NCBI GenBank assembly: GCA_027624135.1
Contig: JAQBXL010000014.1
Span: 1-39,264 of the forward strand
Length of the DNA stretch: 39,264 nucleotides
Direction: 5' to 3'
Source: Chloroflexota bacterium
GTDB taxonomy: Bacteria; Chloroflexota; Dehalococcoidia; Lucifugimonadales; UBA3495
Shown: positions 21,399 to 29,616 of the stretch, one piece after another
How positions within the stretch are numbered: the stretch's first letter is position 1
How the letters are laid out: every line of letters starts with the position of its first letter
The notes under the pieces: model-generated
Told to the model about the DNA's origin: nothing
What the model saw: only the letters and a program-made list of their open reading frames with translations
The model's database searches: none
Program-made: the position numbers and the translations under genes

Positions 21399-21649
21399 TA
21401 AAAACCCCTTATATTTCGATTCAATCTGTTAAGAATTATTAGTGTTTGCCGTTGATTCTCAGATTTCCGCTCCATTCGATCAACCGTCAAGATAGTATTC
21501 AACAGGACTATACTCCTGATCGCTCAGTATTTGATGCACCCACTAGGTATCGGAAAACGAATTGTTTGTGTGACGGCTCATTCTAATTAACAAAGACTCC
21601 TTAACAAAGACACCCAGATCCGCGTGGGCTGAGATTCAAATAGGACTCG

Positions 21650-23011
21650 ATGGCAAACTTTAATCTCAAACCTTCCGAGCTGACAGTTGCCGGCCGTCCT
21701 ATTCATTACGCATGGGTCATCGTGGCCGTTGGGGCTGTCATGCGGCTCTTCAGTTCCTCTTTCCGCTCGTCCTCCAGCATCCTCATCCCCCGGTTGGTCG
21801 AATCATTTGGCTGGAGCTACGGCCAAGTTGGTTTGGGGTTCGCCATCCAATGGATCGTATCGGGCATGTTTGGCCCCCCTGCCGGGATGATGGGAGACCG
21901 CTATGGGGTCCGGTGGACCATGAGGTTGGGCGCCGTTCTGTTCATCGTGGGCATGGTTCTCACCGGGTTTATGCATAATCTGTGGCAGTTCTACCTGTTC
22001 TTTGGCGTGATTCTCAGCGCTGCAATGGGCATATTTCAGGTCCCGCTGACCGCCGCTGTAACGCTATGGTTCCGCAAACATCTGGGCACCGGCATGGGGC
22101 TGCTCCAGTCATCCCAGGGTATCGGTCCGTTGATCGCAGTGCCAATCATACTACTGATCATCGAGTTTTTTGGCGGCGGGCTAGACGGTCTTCGTGCGGC
22201 TTTCTGGATTCCCGGTATCGTCGGCGGGGCAATCATCCTGGTGATGGTCCAGTTCTTTTACAATGAGCCGGCTGCGATCGGTGCTCGGCCATTGGGCGCT
22301 CCGAAAGACGAGCCCATCAAAGCTGTGCTGACCCGTGAGGTCGCCAAGGTACGCAGCAAGGTGTTCCTCAAGCAAGCCCAGCGCACCAGCGCATTCTGGA
22401 ACCTGATCGGCATTCATTTCTGGGGCTGCGCTGGACACGCTGTAATCCTTGTCTACCTAGTCTCTATGGCTGAGTTCGAGGGAGTGAGTGCCGGTCTGGC
22501 GGCGGGAGCGTTCGTGACTATGTCGGTCACCAGCACCATCACCCGCTTCGCTGTGCCGGTCATCGCCGACCGAATGGGTAGTAAGCCGGCTATGGCTGGC
22601 TGTTTCGTGCTGCAAACCCTGCCGATCGTGCTGCTATTCTTTGCCCACGACCCGTGGCACTTCTATCTTTTTGCCGTGCTCTTCGGCATCGGGTTCGGCG
22701 GAGAGATGAGCGCGTTTCCGATAATCAACCGTCAATATTACGGAAGCGGTCCCATAGGCACCACCTACGGGTATCAGATGATGGGCGCAGGAGTCGGGAT
22801 GGCCACCGGCGCGTTGATCGGTGGGCAGTTGAGGGACTGGACCGGCGATTTCCAAGCCACGATGGGCCTCTCTCTGGCCTTAAGTCTGGTCGGGGTATTC
22901 AGCATTATGATTCTGCCCACCACCAAGAAAGAGCTTCTCCCCGACTGGGAGGATCAGTTGCCCCAACCGGGCCAGGCTGGAATAACCCACCTGCACGCGG
23001 GTGACGACTAA
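21650..23011 (+). CDS. Major facilitator superfamily transporter
   Basis: This 453-aa integral membrane protein has the expected pattern of about 12 hydrophobic segments. The MFS signature between segments 2 and 3 is visible as GMMGDRYGVRWTM, and a related motif occurs in the second half (IADRMGSKPAM). The overall look (SFGWSYGQVGLGFAIQWIVS and WFRKHLGTGMGLLQSSQGIG) resembles the monocarboxylate/oxalate-formate type of MFS carriers. A weak AGGA lies 5 nt before ATG. The hydantoinase-like gene follows in the same direction after about 170 nt, so uptake of that enzyme's substrate is a reasonable but untested idea. A 13-nt tandem repeat starts right after the stop. Confidence 0.9.
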   Translation: MANFNLKPSELTVAGRPIHYAWVIVAVGAVMRLFSSSFRSSSSILIPRLVESFGWSYGQVGLGFAIQWIVSGMFGPPAGMMGDRYGVRWTMRLGAVLFIVGMVLTGFMHNLWQFYLFFGVILSAAMGIFQVPLTAAVTLWFRKHLGTGMGLLQSSQGIGPLIAVPIILLIIEFFGGGLDGLRAAFWIPGIVGGAIILVMVQFFYNEPAAIGARPLGAPKDEPIKAVLTREVAKVRSKVFLKQAQRTSAFWNLIGIHFWGCAGHAVILVYLVSMAEFEGVSAGLAAGAFVTMSVTSTITRFAVPVIADRMGSKPAMAGCFVLQTLPIVLLFFAHDPWHFYLFAVLFGIGFGGEMSAFPIINRQYYGSGPIGTTYGYQMMGAGVGMATGALIGGQLRDWTGDFQATMGLSLALSLVGVFSIMILPTTKKELLPDWEDQLPQPGQAGITHLHAGDD

Positions 23012-23012
23012 C

Positions 23013-23064
23013 AAGCCCGTACCCCAAGCCCGTTTCACAAGCCCGTATCCCAAGCCCGTAGCTA
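23013..23064 (+). repeat. 13-nt tandem repeat, four copies, after MFS stop codon
   Basis: AAGCCCGT recurs at 23013, 23026, 23039 and 23052, an exact 13-nt period; units are AAGCCCGTACCCC, AAGCCCGTTTCAC, AAGCCCGTATCCC and AAGCCCGTAGCTA. The array begins 2 nt after the TAA stop of the MFS gene. Confidence 0.85.
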
Positions 23065-23183
23065 AGTAAGCCGCGGCCTCCTCCGGAATCATCGCCACTG
23101 GCCCCACGTATCCTCCTTTGTGCTAAACTCGGCTATCGAATTTGGGAATGCCCCGATTTGGCGTTTATTAGGAGTGCGTGACG

Positions 23184-24608
23184 ATGCTGGATCTAATCAT
23201 CAAAGGTGGACAGGTTGTAACTCCCATGGGAGTAGGTGTGTGGGATGTTGCGGTGCAGGGTGAAAAGATCGTGGCGGTTGCGGCTCCAGGCGCATTGCCC
23301 GATGAAGCTGGCCGTGTGATCGACGCCACCGGCATGGTGGTAGTTCCCGGGGGCATCGAGCCCCATGCCCACATCTCTGCTCCCATCATGGGCCACGGCG
23401 ACCTCAAGACCGCCCCACCGGATCAGGTCAGCCGCGCCGCCCTGATCGGCGGCACGACCACATTGATGGACTTCGCCATTCAGTACCCCGGCATCGATAT
23501 CTCCCAGGCGATACAGGAGCGGACCTCGGTGTGGCAGGGTAATTCATATGCCGACTACGCCCATCATCTGATGCTCCTAGGCGCCATCCCTCCGGAGATA
23601 CTCGGTTCTTTGCACGAGGCCGTGGAGGATGGGTTCCCCAGCTTCAAGATATTCACCACCAATATTCGGCCACCAGCCACTACCGGCGAACCGCGCATGG
23701 TCGGGACCGGTCACCTCCACGACTTGATGGAGGAGATTCAACGGATGAGCGCCATGCTGTTGGTCCACGCCGAAGATGACGATATGGTGCAGCACATGTA
23801 CCAGAAGCTGGCCCGCGAAGAGCGGACCGAGTGGCACAACATGCATCTGGTCCACAGCGCCGAGTCTGAAGACGTGTCATTCCGGCGCGTGCTCCGGGTT
23901 GCGGAATGGACCGGCGCTCCGGTCTACTTCGTCCACGTCAGCGCCACCCAGGGCCTGCAAGCGATCCTGGAAGCGCGATCCAACGGACGGCCGGTTTACG
24001 GTGAGACCCTCCACAACTACTGCTGCTTCAGTTCCGACAATTATAAAGAAGAGAATGGCATGAAGTACCACACCTACCCTTCCTTGAAGTCGGAGGATGA
24101 CCGCCAGTCTCTGTGGGACGGCATAGTGAACAACGGACTGAGCACCATGGCCACCGACGAATACTGCACGTCGTGGGAAACGAAGATCTCTGGCCGAACT
24201 GTCTCGGACGTGACCGGCGGACATAACGGAGCCGAAGCCCGGATGGGCGTGACCTATAGCGAAGGCGTTTCCCGCCGGGGCATGTCCCTCCAGCGGTTCG
24301 TGGACGTTTCTTCGGCCAACGCCGCCAAGATCATGGGTTTGTATCCTCGGAAGGGCGTCTTGGCCCCCGGCAGCGACGCCGACATCACGTTGATCGACAC
24401 CAATTTCAAGCGCAAGCTCACCATCGATGATTTCCATATCACCGACTACAGCATCTGGGAGGGTTTCGAGGCTGACGGCTGGCCTGTGACCACTATTCTC
24501 AGAGGGAACGTGGTGGTGGACAATCGGGAGTTCAAGGCTGCGCCAGGCAGCGGCAAGTTCATCCCGCGCAAGATTGACGTGGCAATAACCGACCGCCCCC
24601 GAGCCTAA
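23184..24608 (+). CDS. Dihydropyrimidinase/hydantoinase-like amidohydrolase
   Basis: This 474-aa metal-dependent hydrolase opens cyclic amides in its family. Numbered from ATG 23184, the binuclear metal ligands are His61 and His63 (GGIEPHAHIS), the carboxylated Lys155 (FPSFKIFTT), His195 (LVHAED), His251 (FVHVSA) and Asp325 (ATDEYC), all present, so it should be active. The C-terminal beta-sandwich strands (GSDADITLIDTN, GNVVVDN) complete the fold. The track starts at GTG 23178, but AGGAG spacing (9 nt) favours ATG 23184. Substitution of the usual SDH by TDEYC suggests a subgroup outside classical dihydropyrimidinase; hydantoin, dihydropyrimidine or another cyclic imide could be the substrate. 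The upstream MFS carrier and downstream VOC protein run the same way. Confidence 0.88.
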   Translation: MLDLIIKGGQVVTPMGVGVWDVAVQGEKIVAVAAPGALPDEAGRVIDATGMVVVPGGIEPHAHISAPIMGHGDLKTAPPDQVSRAALIGGTTTLMDFAIQYPGIDISQAIQERTSVWQGNSYADYAHHLMLLGAIPPEILGSLHEAVEDGFPSFKIFTTNIRPPATTGEPRMVGTGHLHDLMEEIQRMSAMLLVHAEDDDMVQHMYQKLAREERTEWHNMHLVHSAESEDVSFRRVLRVAEWTGAPVYFVHVSATQGLQAILEARSNGRPVYGETLHNYCCFSSDNYKEENGMKYHTYPSLKSEDDRQSLWDGIVNNGLSTMATDEYCTSWETKISGRTVSDVTGGHNGAEARMGVTYSEGVSRRGMSLQRFVDVSSANAAKIMGLYPRKGVLAPGSDADITLIDTNFKRKLTIDDFHITDYSIWEGFEADGWPVTTILRGNVVVDNREFKAAPGSGKFIPRKIDVAITDRPRA

Positions 24609-24668
24609 CCGGCGCAGCCGGGATTTCGTGGGCACGGCCGGGTTTCCACCGGCGCAGCCGGGTTTCCT
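24609..24668 (+). repeat. 20-nt imperfect tandem repeat, three copies, after hydantoinase stop codon
   Basis: Units are CCGGCGCAGCCGGGATTTCG, TGGGCACGGCCGGGTTTCCA and CCGGCGCAGCCGGGTTTCCT. The first begins directly after the TAA stop. Confidence 0.8.
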
Positions 24669-24731
24669 TAGGAAGTTATTTGGGCGAGACGATTAAGAGA
24701 ATCGCAAATCGATTGGCCAGGAGTCGGTATT

Positions 24732-25190
24732 ATGACCACATCTGAATCCAAAACTGAGGCCATGCGGGAGAGGCTCCGAGGATTAATTCCTGAAGGTGGG
24801 AAGGACGGCCCCACCCAAGGCGTGAACCACATCGCCGTGTTCGCAAAGGACTTAGAAGCGACCGCCAAGTTCTACTCGGAGATTATGGATATGCCGGTGA
24901 TCCGGGTTTCCGCCAACCGGGACGCGGCTGAGTCGACTCACATGAATGTGGCGATCGGAAATGGCATGTCCCTGGCATTCTTCGATTTCCCCCACGTGCC
25001 GCGCTTGCAAAGGAAGGCGCCGGAGGGTGTGGGCAACGTGATGCACATCGCCCTGCCCATCGCCAAGGGAATCTTCCAAGACCTAAAGGGGCGGATGGAC
25101 AAGAACAAGGTCAAATACCAAGAGGTGGGTGGGTCGCTTTACGTTAAAGACCCCAACGGCTTGGCCATCGAGTTGATGCCTTACGATTAG
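24732..25190 (+). CDS. VOC (glyoxalase/dioxygenase) superfamily protein
   Basis: This 152-aa protein has the two beta-alpha-beta-beta-beta units of the vicinal oxygen chelate fold. Candidate metal ligands are His33 (VNHIAVF), His105 (VMHIALP) and Glu147 (LAIELMPYD), with the typical VKDPNGLAIEL ending, so a metal-dependent lyase, dioxygenase or isomerase is likely. Residues 1-30 are a polar extension before the domain. AGGAG lies 8 nt before ATG. It follows the amidohydrolase by 123 nt and ends before a strong bidirectional hairpin. Its substrate cannot be inferred. Confidence 0.87.
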   Translation: MTTSESKTEAMRERLRGLIPEGGKDGPTQGVNHIAVFAKDLEATAKFYSEIMDMPVIRVSANRDAAESTHMNVAIGNGMSLAFFDFPHVPRLQRKAPEGVGNVMHIALPIAKGIFQDLKGRMDKNKVKYQEVGGSLYVKDPNGLAIELMPYD

Positions 25191-25222
25191 TTCTGGGGCG
25201 TCCAATATTCCGGTCAATAAAA

Positions 25223-25254
25223 GAGGGAGTCCCGATTAATCGGGACTCCCCCTT
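25223..25254. terminator. Bidirectional terminator-like palindrome between convergent genes
   Basis: A perfect 26-bp palindrome (half-site GGGAGTCCCGATT, 25225-25250) has A-rich sequence before it and CCTTT after it. It stands 34 nt past the VOC stop and between converging genes, as expected for a shared terminator, though the U-tract is short. Confidence 0.7.
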
Positions 25255-25300
25255 TGGTATGTATGGTTGATTCTCCGCGAGAGGGAGTTTCGTCGATACT

Positions 25301-25410
25301 GTCATTCTGAGGAGTCCTTCCGCGGAAGGACGACGAAGAATCTCTTTTCTTCTGGGAGATGACGCGTCAGGCACATCGAGACCCCTCGATACTCCTTCTG
25401 CGGAAGGACG
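25301..25410. repeat. Intergenic repeat element with two TCCTTC(C/T)GCGGAAGGA palindromes
   Basis: A first unit (25301-25344) reads GTCATTCTGAGGAG, then the palindrome TCCTTCCGCGGAAGGA (25315-25330), then CGACGAAGAATCTC. A second, partial unit has TCCTTCTGCGGAAGGA at 25393-25408, again preceded by CGATAC and followed by CGGCG. The outer words (CATTCTGAG ... GAAGAATCTC) resemble dispersed intergenic repeats I recall from Chloroflexota and other genomes. It is probably a non-autonomous, palindromic repeat. Confidence 0.6.
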
Positions 25411-25454
25411 GCGTGACAGCGAGGAGGAGTACGACGGGGCGCTACCCAACAACC

Positions 25455-26648
25455 CTATCCGGTGAACGTGCCGATGCGATTTAAGATGTTTGCCAGTTCG
25501 GCGATTCCATCGCGGATCGTCTCCGGCGTTGGGTGGCCGAAGCAGAGCCGCACATAGTTGGACCCCTCTCCGGTTGGCGAGAACTGGGAACCGTTGTAAT
25601 AGCTGACTCCCTCGTTAAACACCTGCTCCTGAACTGCGGCCAGGTTGGTGCCTTCGGGAAACTTGACCCAGATGTAGAGTCCGCCCTGGGGAACGGTCCA
25701 ACTTACGGAGTCTCCGAAGTTCTCGCCCAGAGCCGCCAGCATAGCGTCCCGCTTTACCATTAGCGCTTCGTTCTGCAATTCGATATGGGCGTCTAAGCCG
25801 CCTTTCATCAGTTCTGCGACTGCAAGAGCGGTAAACTGACTGACTGCGCCGCCCGACTTGAAACCCCAAGCCCGGCTGAGAACCTCTTGCGGCGCCACCA
25901 TGTAGCCCATGCGCATGCCGGGGGCGATGATCTTGGAGAATGATCCGACGTAAACCACCCGCCCGGTGTCATCCAGAGAGTGAAATGATGTAACGTCTTC
26001 GCCCTCGAAACGAAGGTCGGCGTAGCAGTCGTCCTCGAAAACCGGGACGCTGTGCTTGCCCGTGACTTCCAGCACTTGTTTCCGGCGTTCCAAGCTCATG
26101 GTCCAGCCCATTGGGTTCTGAAATGCAGGGATGGTATAGAGGTATTTGACCTTCTTCCCTTTGGCGGTCTGCTCTGTGATTACCGAGTCCAGGTCGCTGG
26201 GGATGATCCCGTCGTCGTCGCATCTGACGGCAACGATGTCGGCCCCGTAGCGGCGCATCTGGTTCATGGTCCCCAGATAGACAAACTCTTCGACAAGCAC
26301 AACGTCGCCGGGGTCGGTCATGGCTTGGATAAGGATACCGATGGCCTCACCCGAGCCAGAGGTGAGGACCACGTCGTCTACCCCTACCTTCATATTTCGT
26401 TCTCGGGCCAGTTTTTCTGCCACCAACCGGCGCAACTCCGGGTAACCCGCGGCGGTCGAGTAGTAGGCTAGGTCGCGGCCTTCCTGCTCAAACCCGCTCT
26501 TCATGGAGTCGATCAACTCGTCCAGGGGCAGGGTATCGGGGTCTGGGTAGGCCACGGCAAAGTCATATTTAGAATGCCGGACCGTTCCAATAGGTGTGTC
26601 CCGTGACGTCTTGGAGAAGATGCTGTCGTAGTTGAACTTTTCGGCCAT
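25455..26648 (-). CDS. PLP-dependent aminotransferase, class I fold (2-aminoadipate/aromatic type)
   Basis: The 397-aa enzyme is a fold-type I aminotransferase without a DNA-binding domain, similar to the catalytic half of MocR proteins and to LysN/aromatic aminotransferases. Lys239 in YVGSFSKIIAPGMRMGY is the Schiff-base residue; TSGSGEAIG binds the cofactor phosphate; PAFQNPMGWTMS and EDDCYADLRFEG are the usual cofactor-binding segments; the carboxylate-binding Arg is in NYVRLCFGHP. AGAGGT stands 5 nt before the ATG. A 111-codon gene of unknown function lies 53 nt upstream on the same strand and may share its transcript. The amino donor and acceptor are unknown. Confidence 0.9.
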   Translation of the reverse strand: MAEKFNYDSIFSKTSRDTPIGTVRHSKYDFAVAYPDPDTLPLDELIDSMKSGFEQEGRDLAYYSTAAGYPELRRLVAEKLARERNMKVGVDDVVLTSGSGEAIGILIQAMTDPGDVVLVEEFVYLGTMNQMRRYGADIVAVRCDDDGIIPSDLDSVITEQTAKGKKVKYLYTIPAFQNPMGWTMSLERRKQVLEVTGKHSVPVFEDDCYADLRFEGEDVTSFHSLDDTGRVVYVGSFSKIIAPGMRMGYMVAPQEVLSRAWGFKSGGAVSQFTALAVAELMKGGLDAHIELQNEALMVKRDAMLAALGENFGDSVSWTVPQGGLYIWVKFPEGTNLAAVQEQVFNEGVSYYNGSQFSPTGEGSNYVRLCFGHPTPETIRDGIAELANILNRIGTFTG

Positions 26649-26701
26649 GTGTTACCTCTGGTTTTCTGAAGATAAGCGGAACGGGAACGGTCTATCCAGT
26701 C

Positions 26702-27037
26702 TCAGTACAACTCCGAGTCGTCGAAGAACGGTTTGTTGGCGTCGGGGCTTTCTCGGCCTAGTAGACGGTCAGTGTAAAGCAGGGCGGCCCGGTTCCAGAG
26801 AACCAATATCGCGCGGTCCACCAGATTCTGGGGTAGGCTGATTCGCCTTCCGTGCTTGGCCTCCATCCACCCGGCGTGACCGATCGCGAAGTATTCTTCC
26901 ATGAACGGTGTGGGTTCAGCTTCGGCGGAGGCAAACTCTAGTATCTCGCTTGGGACCTGGGCGCAGGTAATCTCGGGCTGCTCCCCCGCCATCTTAAGGT
27001 AGTTGGCAACTGTTTCTTGGCTCATCGGTTCAGCCAT
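26702..27037 (-). CDS. Small protein of unknown function
   Basis: The 111-aa product (107 aa if started at the second ATG, MSQETVANYL) is not one I recognise. It is soluble in appearance, with an acidic centre (FASAEAEPTPFMEEYF), one Cys and a helical segment LVDRAILVLWNRAALLYTDRLLG. Neither start has a clear Shine-Dalgarno. It lies 53 nt upstream of, and in the same direction as, the aminotransferase gene. The absence of a competing long ORF and the tidy position support a real gene. Confidence 0.55.
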   Translation of the reverse strand: MAEPMSQETVANYLKMAGEQPEITCAQVPSEILEFASAEAEPTPFMEEYFAIGHAGWMEAKHGRRISLPQNLVDRAILVLWNRAALLYTDRLLGRESPDANKPFFDDSELY

Positions 27038-27114
27038 GATGCATCCGATGCGGCTGAGGGCAGCAGTGGGAGATTTGATGCGATCTGATCATAGGTCCAA
27101 GTGTCTTGGCTGGG

Positions 27115-27158
27115 TCTAAAAATACCCTTGGCGGAGACCATTACGGCTCCGCCAAGGG
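27115..27158 (-). terminator. Intrinsic terminator after the NHL gene
   Basis: A 12-bp perfect stem (CCCTTGGCGGAG / CTCCGCCAAGGG) with a 10-nt loop is followed on the minus strand by TATTTTTAG. It lies 67 nt beyond the NHL-gene stop and would close the DUF1800-DUF1501-NHL transcript. Confidence 0.85.
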
Positions 27159-27224
27159 CTGATTTCCAATGGGTATCTTGATCGACGTCCTAGTGGCCGA
27201 AGCCCGAGGATCAGCGGCCAGGAA

Positions 27225-28289
27225 TCAGAGATTGAGCTGCGGGACCATGTAGCCCGATTGCTTCTTGTAGATCTGCAGACGGCTGCGTTGGGTGTCCGCG
27301 ACCATCAGTCGATTGTTGGCTGTGTCCCATTCCACTGCGGTGGGCTGGGCGAAGGTCCATTCCGGCTCGGTGGAGTGGACTTCCCGGCGGCGCTTCGCGT
27401 AGTCGGCGTTGGCGTTGACGGTCATCTGCGCCCACTGAGACAGTTGCTGGGCATCACCGACCAAAGAGGTCAAGAACTGGCCTTTTGCGGTGAAGATGTG
27501 TACCCGGCCCCGGTCCCAGGCATTCTTGCTCCAGTCGCAAACGTAGATGTCGCCATCGGGGTCGACGGCCACATCCGTGGGATTGGTCAGGTCGCCGCGT
27601 TTGTTGCCGGGACGGCCGATCTGAGCTTCAAACTTGCCGTCGGCCGAGAACTTCTGGACCCGGTGGTTATTGAAGTCGGCAACGTAAACCTTGCCGTCCT
27701 TATCGACAGTCAGACCCCAAGGAGCGTCGAACTGCCCTTCCGTTACGCCCTTGCTTCCGAAGGCGCTGATGAAGGCCCCGTCATTCTTGAACAACCGAAC
27801 CTGATGGCTGCGGCTGTCGCTGACGTAGATGGTGCCGTCGGGGGCGATGGCTATTCCAGCAGCGCCGTTGGTCTCCCCGTCGCCAGGCTGAACGGTGTTA
27901 AAGGCGCGGATATAGCCGCCCTCTTTGTCGAACACGGTGACCCGGTTCAACCACTCGTCGGTTACGAATACCTGACCCTGGTCGTCATTAGCGATACCGG
28001 CGGGCCAGATCAACTGACCGTCGCCGTTGCCGTACCGGCTGAATTCGCCCAGGAATTCTTCTTCGCCCCACTCGGCGCCGATGGTGATCTTGGAGATCCG
28101 TTGGCCCACGCCGGTGCGGTTCCAGCCAACGTTGCTGATGGTCTCGCTGCCGCGATTCGCGATATAGATAGTGCCGTCGGCGGCGAAGGTCATGGAGACG
28201 GGCCAGTTAAAGCCCATTCCGCTCTGAGCGCCGCGGCCAACGTTGTGGCTATAGTCGTAAGTGCGTCCGGCCACTGTTTCCGTAAGCAT
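27225..28289 (-). CDS. NHL-repeat beta-propeller protein
   Basis: The 354-aa protein is built of about six NHL-type blades, each with a (P)xGIAxxxxGxVYVxDxxNxRVxxF pattern, for example WPAGIANDDQGQVFVTDEWL, GIAIAPDGTIYVSDSRSHQV and WGLTVDKDGKVYVADFNNHR. Such propellers bind proteins, nucleic acids or small ligands, or act as lyases. No signal peptide is seen; the chain starts MLTETVAGRTYDYSHNVGRG. GGAGG is 6 nt before ATG. It follows DUF1501 with 148 nt between, including a 26-bp palindrome, so it may be partly uncoupled. Function unknown. Confidence 0.88.
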   Translation of the reverse strand: MLTETVAGRTYDYSHNVGRGAQSGMGFNWPVSMTFAADGTIYIANRGSETISNVGWNRTGVGQRISKITIGAEWGEEEFLGEFSRYGNGDGQLIWPAGIANDDQGQVFVTDEWLNRVTVFDKEGGYIRAFNTVQPGDGETNGAAGIAIAPDGTIYVSDSRSHQVRLFKNDGAFISAFGSKGVTEGQFDAPWGLTVDKDGKVYVADFNNHRVQKFSADGKFEAQIGRPGNKRGDLTNPTDVAVDPDGDIYVCDWSKNAWDRGRVHIFTAKGQFLTSLVGDAQQLSQWAQMTVNANADYAKRRREVHSTEPEWTFAQPTAVEWDTANNRLMVADTQRSRLQIYKKQSGYMVPQLNL

Positions 28290-28357
28290 TGATTTCCTCC
28301 GTATATGACGCCCGGTGTAAACGGCCCTTATTAGATCGTTGGCCGGTGCGTCTTGAT

Positions 28358-28383
28358 TACGGGCGGCGCATGCGCCGCCCGTA
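28358..28383. repeat. 26-bp perfect GC-rich palindrome
   Basis: The half-site TACGGGCGGCGCA is followed at once by its exact reverse complement. It lies between the DUF1501 stop and the NHL start and has no U-tract on either strand, so it is a processing hairpin, repeat or protein site rather than a clear terminator. Confidence 0.8.
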
Positions 28384-28437
28384 TGAAATTCGCGTAATTG
28401 ACTGGCCCGGTAAAGGGTCCGCCATTCGCCGGATCGC

Positions 28438-29568
28438 CTAGGCGAAGATGGGAAGTTTTTCGAACTGCCCGTCTACGATGGGCTTGCCGTCCAGGCCCAT
28501 CCAGTCTTCGACGATGGTGGTGTACAGGCCGCGGAAGTCGTAGTTGGGTACAACGTCGCCCTGTTCCAGGTCCTTGGCTTCCATGGACGGGAACTCGCTG
28601 TATTGTCCGCCCTTGACGGCGTCGCCAAACATGAAGGAGGCTCCGCCAGCGCCGTGGTCGGTGCCGGAACCATTATCATGGGTCCGCCGACCGAACTCGG
28701 TGAACATCAGGACAGAGACGTTGTCGCTGGCATCATGCTCGCGGAGGTCGTCCAAGAAGGCGGATAAGCCTTCGGAAACGTCCTTCCACAGCTTGTCCGC
28801 CATTCCATTCTGGTTGGAGTGGCTATCGAAGCTGCCGTGATCAACGTAGAAGATGCGGGTGCCGAAGTTGGCCATGTGCACCTGGGCGATGCCCTTCAAC
28901 TTCTTGGCGATGGGAGTGTCGGGATACTCAACGGTGGAGGAGTACATCCCAGGCGCTTTGTTCAAGATGTCGGCGCCTTCCAGGGTGTCCAAGCCGGTCT
29001 GGCCCATGTAGTCCATGACGGCGCTGCTGCCGATGGCCGGTGAGTACATCCGGGCGAAGCGGTCCAGAATCTTGTTCCGCTGTTCCTTCTCGGTGATACC
29101 GGGCAGCAGGCCGTAATTGTCGAGGTCGTCAACGACCGCCACTGGTGTTCCCGTCAGGGTGAGCGCCCGGAACAACGAAGGTCCGAAGCTAACCGTGGTC
29201 AGGACATTCTCTTTCCCAGGGTCGAGGTCGCGAGTAGCGCGGCCCAACCAACCCTCGGTTCCCAACTGGATGGGCTCGCAGGTGTGCCAGATGTCCATCG
29301 AGCGGAAGTGGGAGCGAGGAGATTTCGGATAGCCGATGCCATGAATGATGGCCATATCTCCTCGGTCATAGACTTTCTTTAGAGGCCCCATCTCAGGATG
29401 GAAGCCAATCTTGTCGTCGACCTTGATGATGCGGTCTTCGGCGATTCCCACAGTGGGGCGGGCGTCCCGGTAGATCGGGTTGGCGTAGGGAATAACTGTG
29501 TTCAGGTAGTCATTGCCCCCCGACAACTGGAATACAACCAGAACCGGGTCTTTCTTCGTGCTAGTCAT
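28438..29568 (-). CDS. DUF1501 family protein
   Basis: This 376-aa member of DUF1501 (alkaline phosphatase/sulfatase-like fold) starts directly at the domain: VLVVFQLSGGNDYLNTVIPYA. Conserved motifs include SHFRSMDIWHT, YVDHGSFDSHSNQNGMADKL, VLMFTEFGRRTHDNGSGTDHG and GGASFMFGDAVKGG. Many family members carry an N-terminal Tat signal; none is visible here. GGAGG lies 11 nt before ATG. It stands 35 nt after DUF1800, with which it is very commonly paired, and precedes the NHL gene. The biochemical role of the pair is not established. Confidence 0.92.
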   Translation of the reverse strand: MTSTKKDPVLVVFQLSGGNDYLNTVIPYANPIYRDARPTVGIAEDRIIKVDDKIGFHPEMGPLKKVYDRGDMAIIHGIGYPKSPRSHFRSMDIWHTCEPIQLGTEGWLGRATRDLDPGKENVLTTVSFGPSLFRALTLTGTPVAVVDDLDNYGLLPGITEKEQRNKILDRFARMYSPAIGSSAVMDYMGQTGLDTLEGADILNKAPGMYSSTVEYPDTPIAKKLKGIAQVHMANFGTRIFYVDHGSFDSHSNQNGMADKLWKDVSEGLSAFLDDLREHDASDNVSVLMFTEFGRRTHDNGSGTDHGAGGASFMFGDAVKGGQYSEFPSMEAKDLEQGDVVPNYDFRGLYTTIVEDWMGLDGKPIVDGQFEKLPIFA

Positions 29569-29590
29569 TAGTTAGCTTTCCTCCAACGAT

Positions 29591-29616
29591 TAAGGCGTAC
29601 TGGTTAGGCGTACTGG
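29591..29616 (-). repeat. 13-nt tandem duplication across the DUF1800 stop codon
   Basis: On the minus strand CCAGTACGCCTAA is followed directly by CCAGTACGCCTTA (12 of 13 identical). The first copy contains the last three codons and the stop of DUF1800. Confidence 0.85.

Larger units (their letters stand above)
21219..21649. other. Divergent intergenic region between rpoB and MFS gene
   Basis: This AT-richer stretch holds the rpoB promoter and leader on the minus strand. On the plus side an 11-bp direct repeat TTAACAAAGAC occurs at 21587-21597 and 21601-21611 (14-nt period, about 40 nt before the MFS start), possibly a regulator site. No ORF here is convincing. Confidence 0.5.

Noticed and set aside
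27258-28292. 344-aa plus-strand ORF opposite the NHL gene
   Set aside because: Antisense shadow of the NHL repeats; the apparent repeats in it reflect the repeated blades on the real strand.
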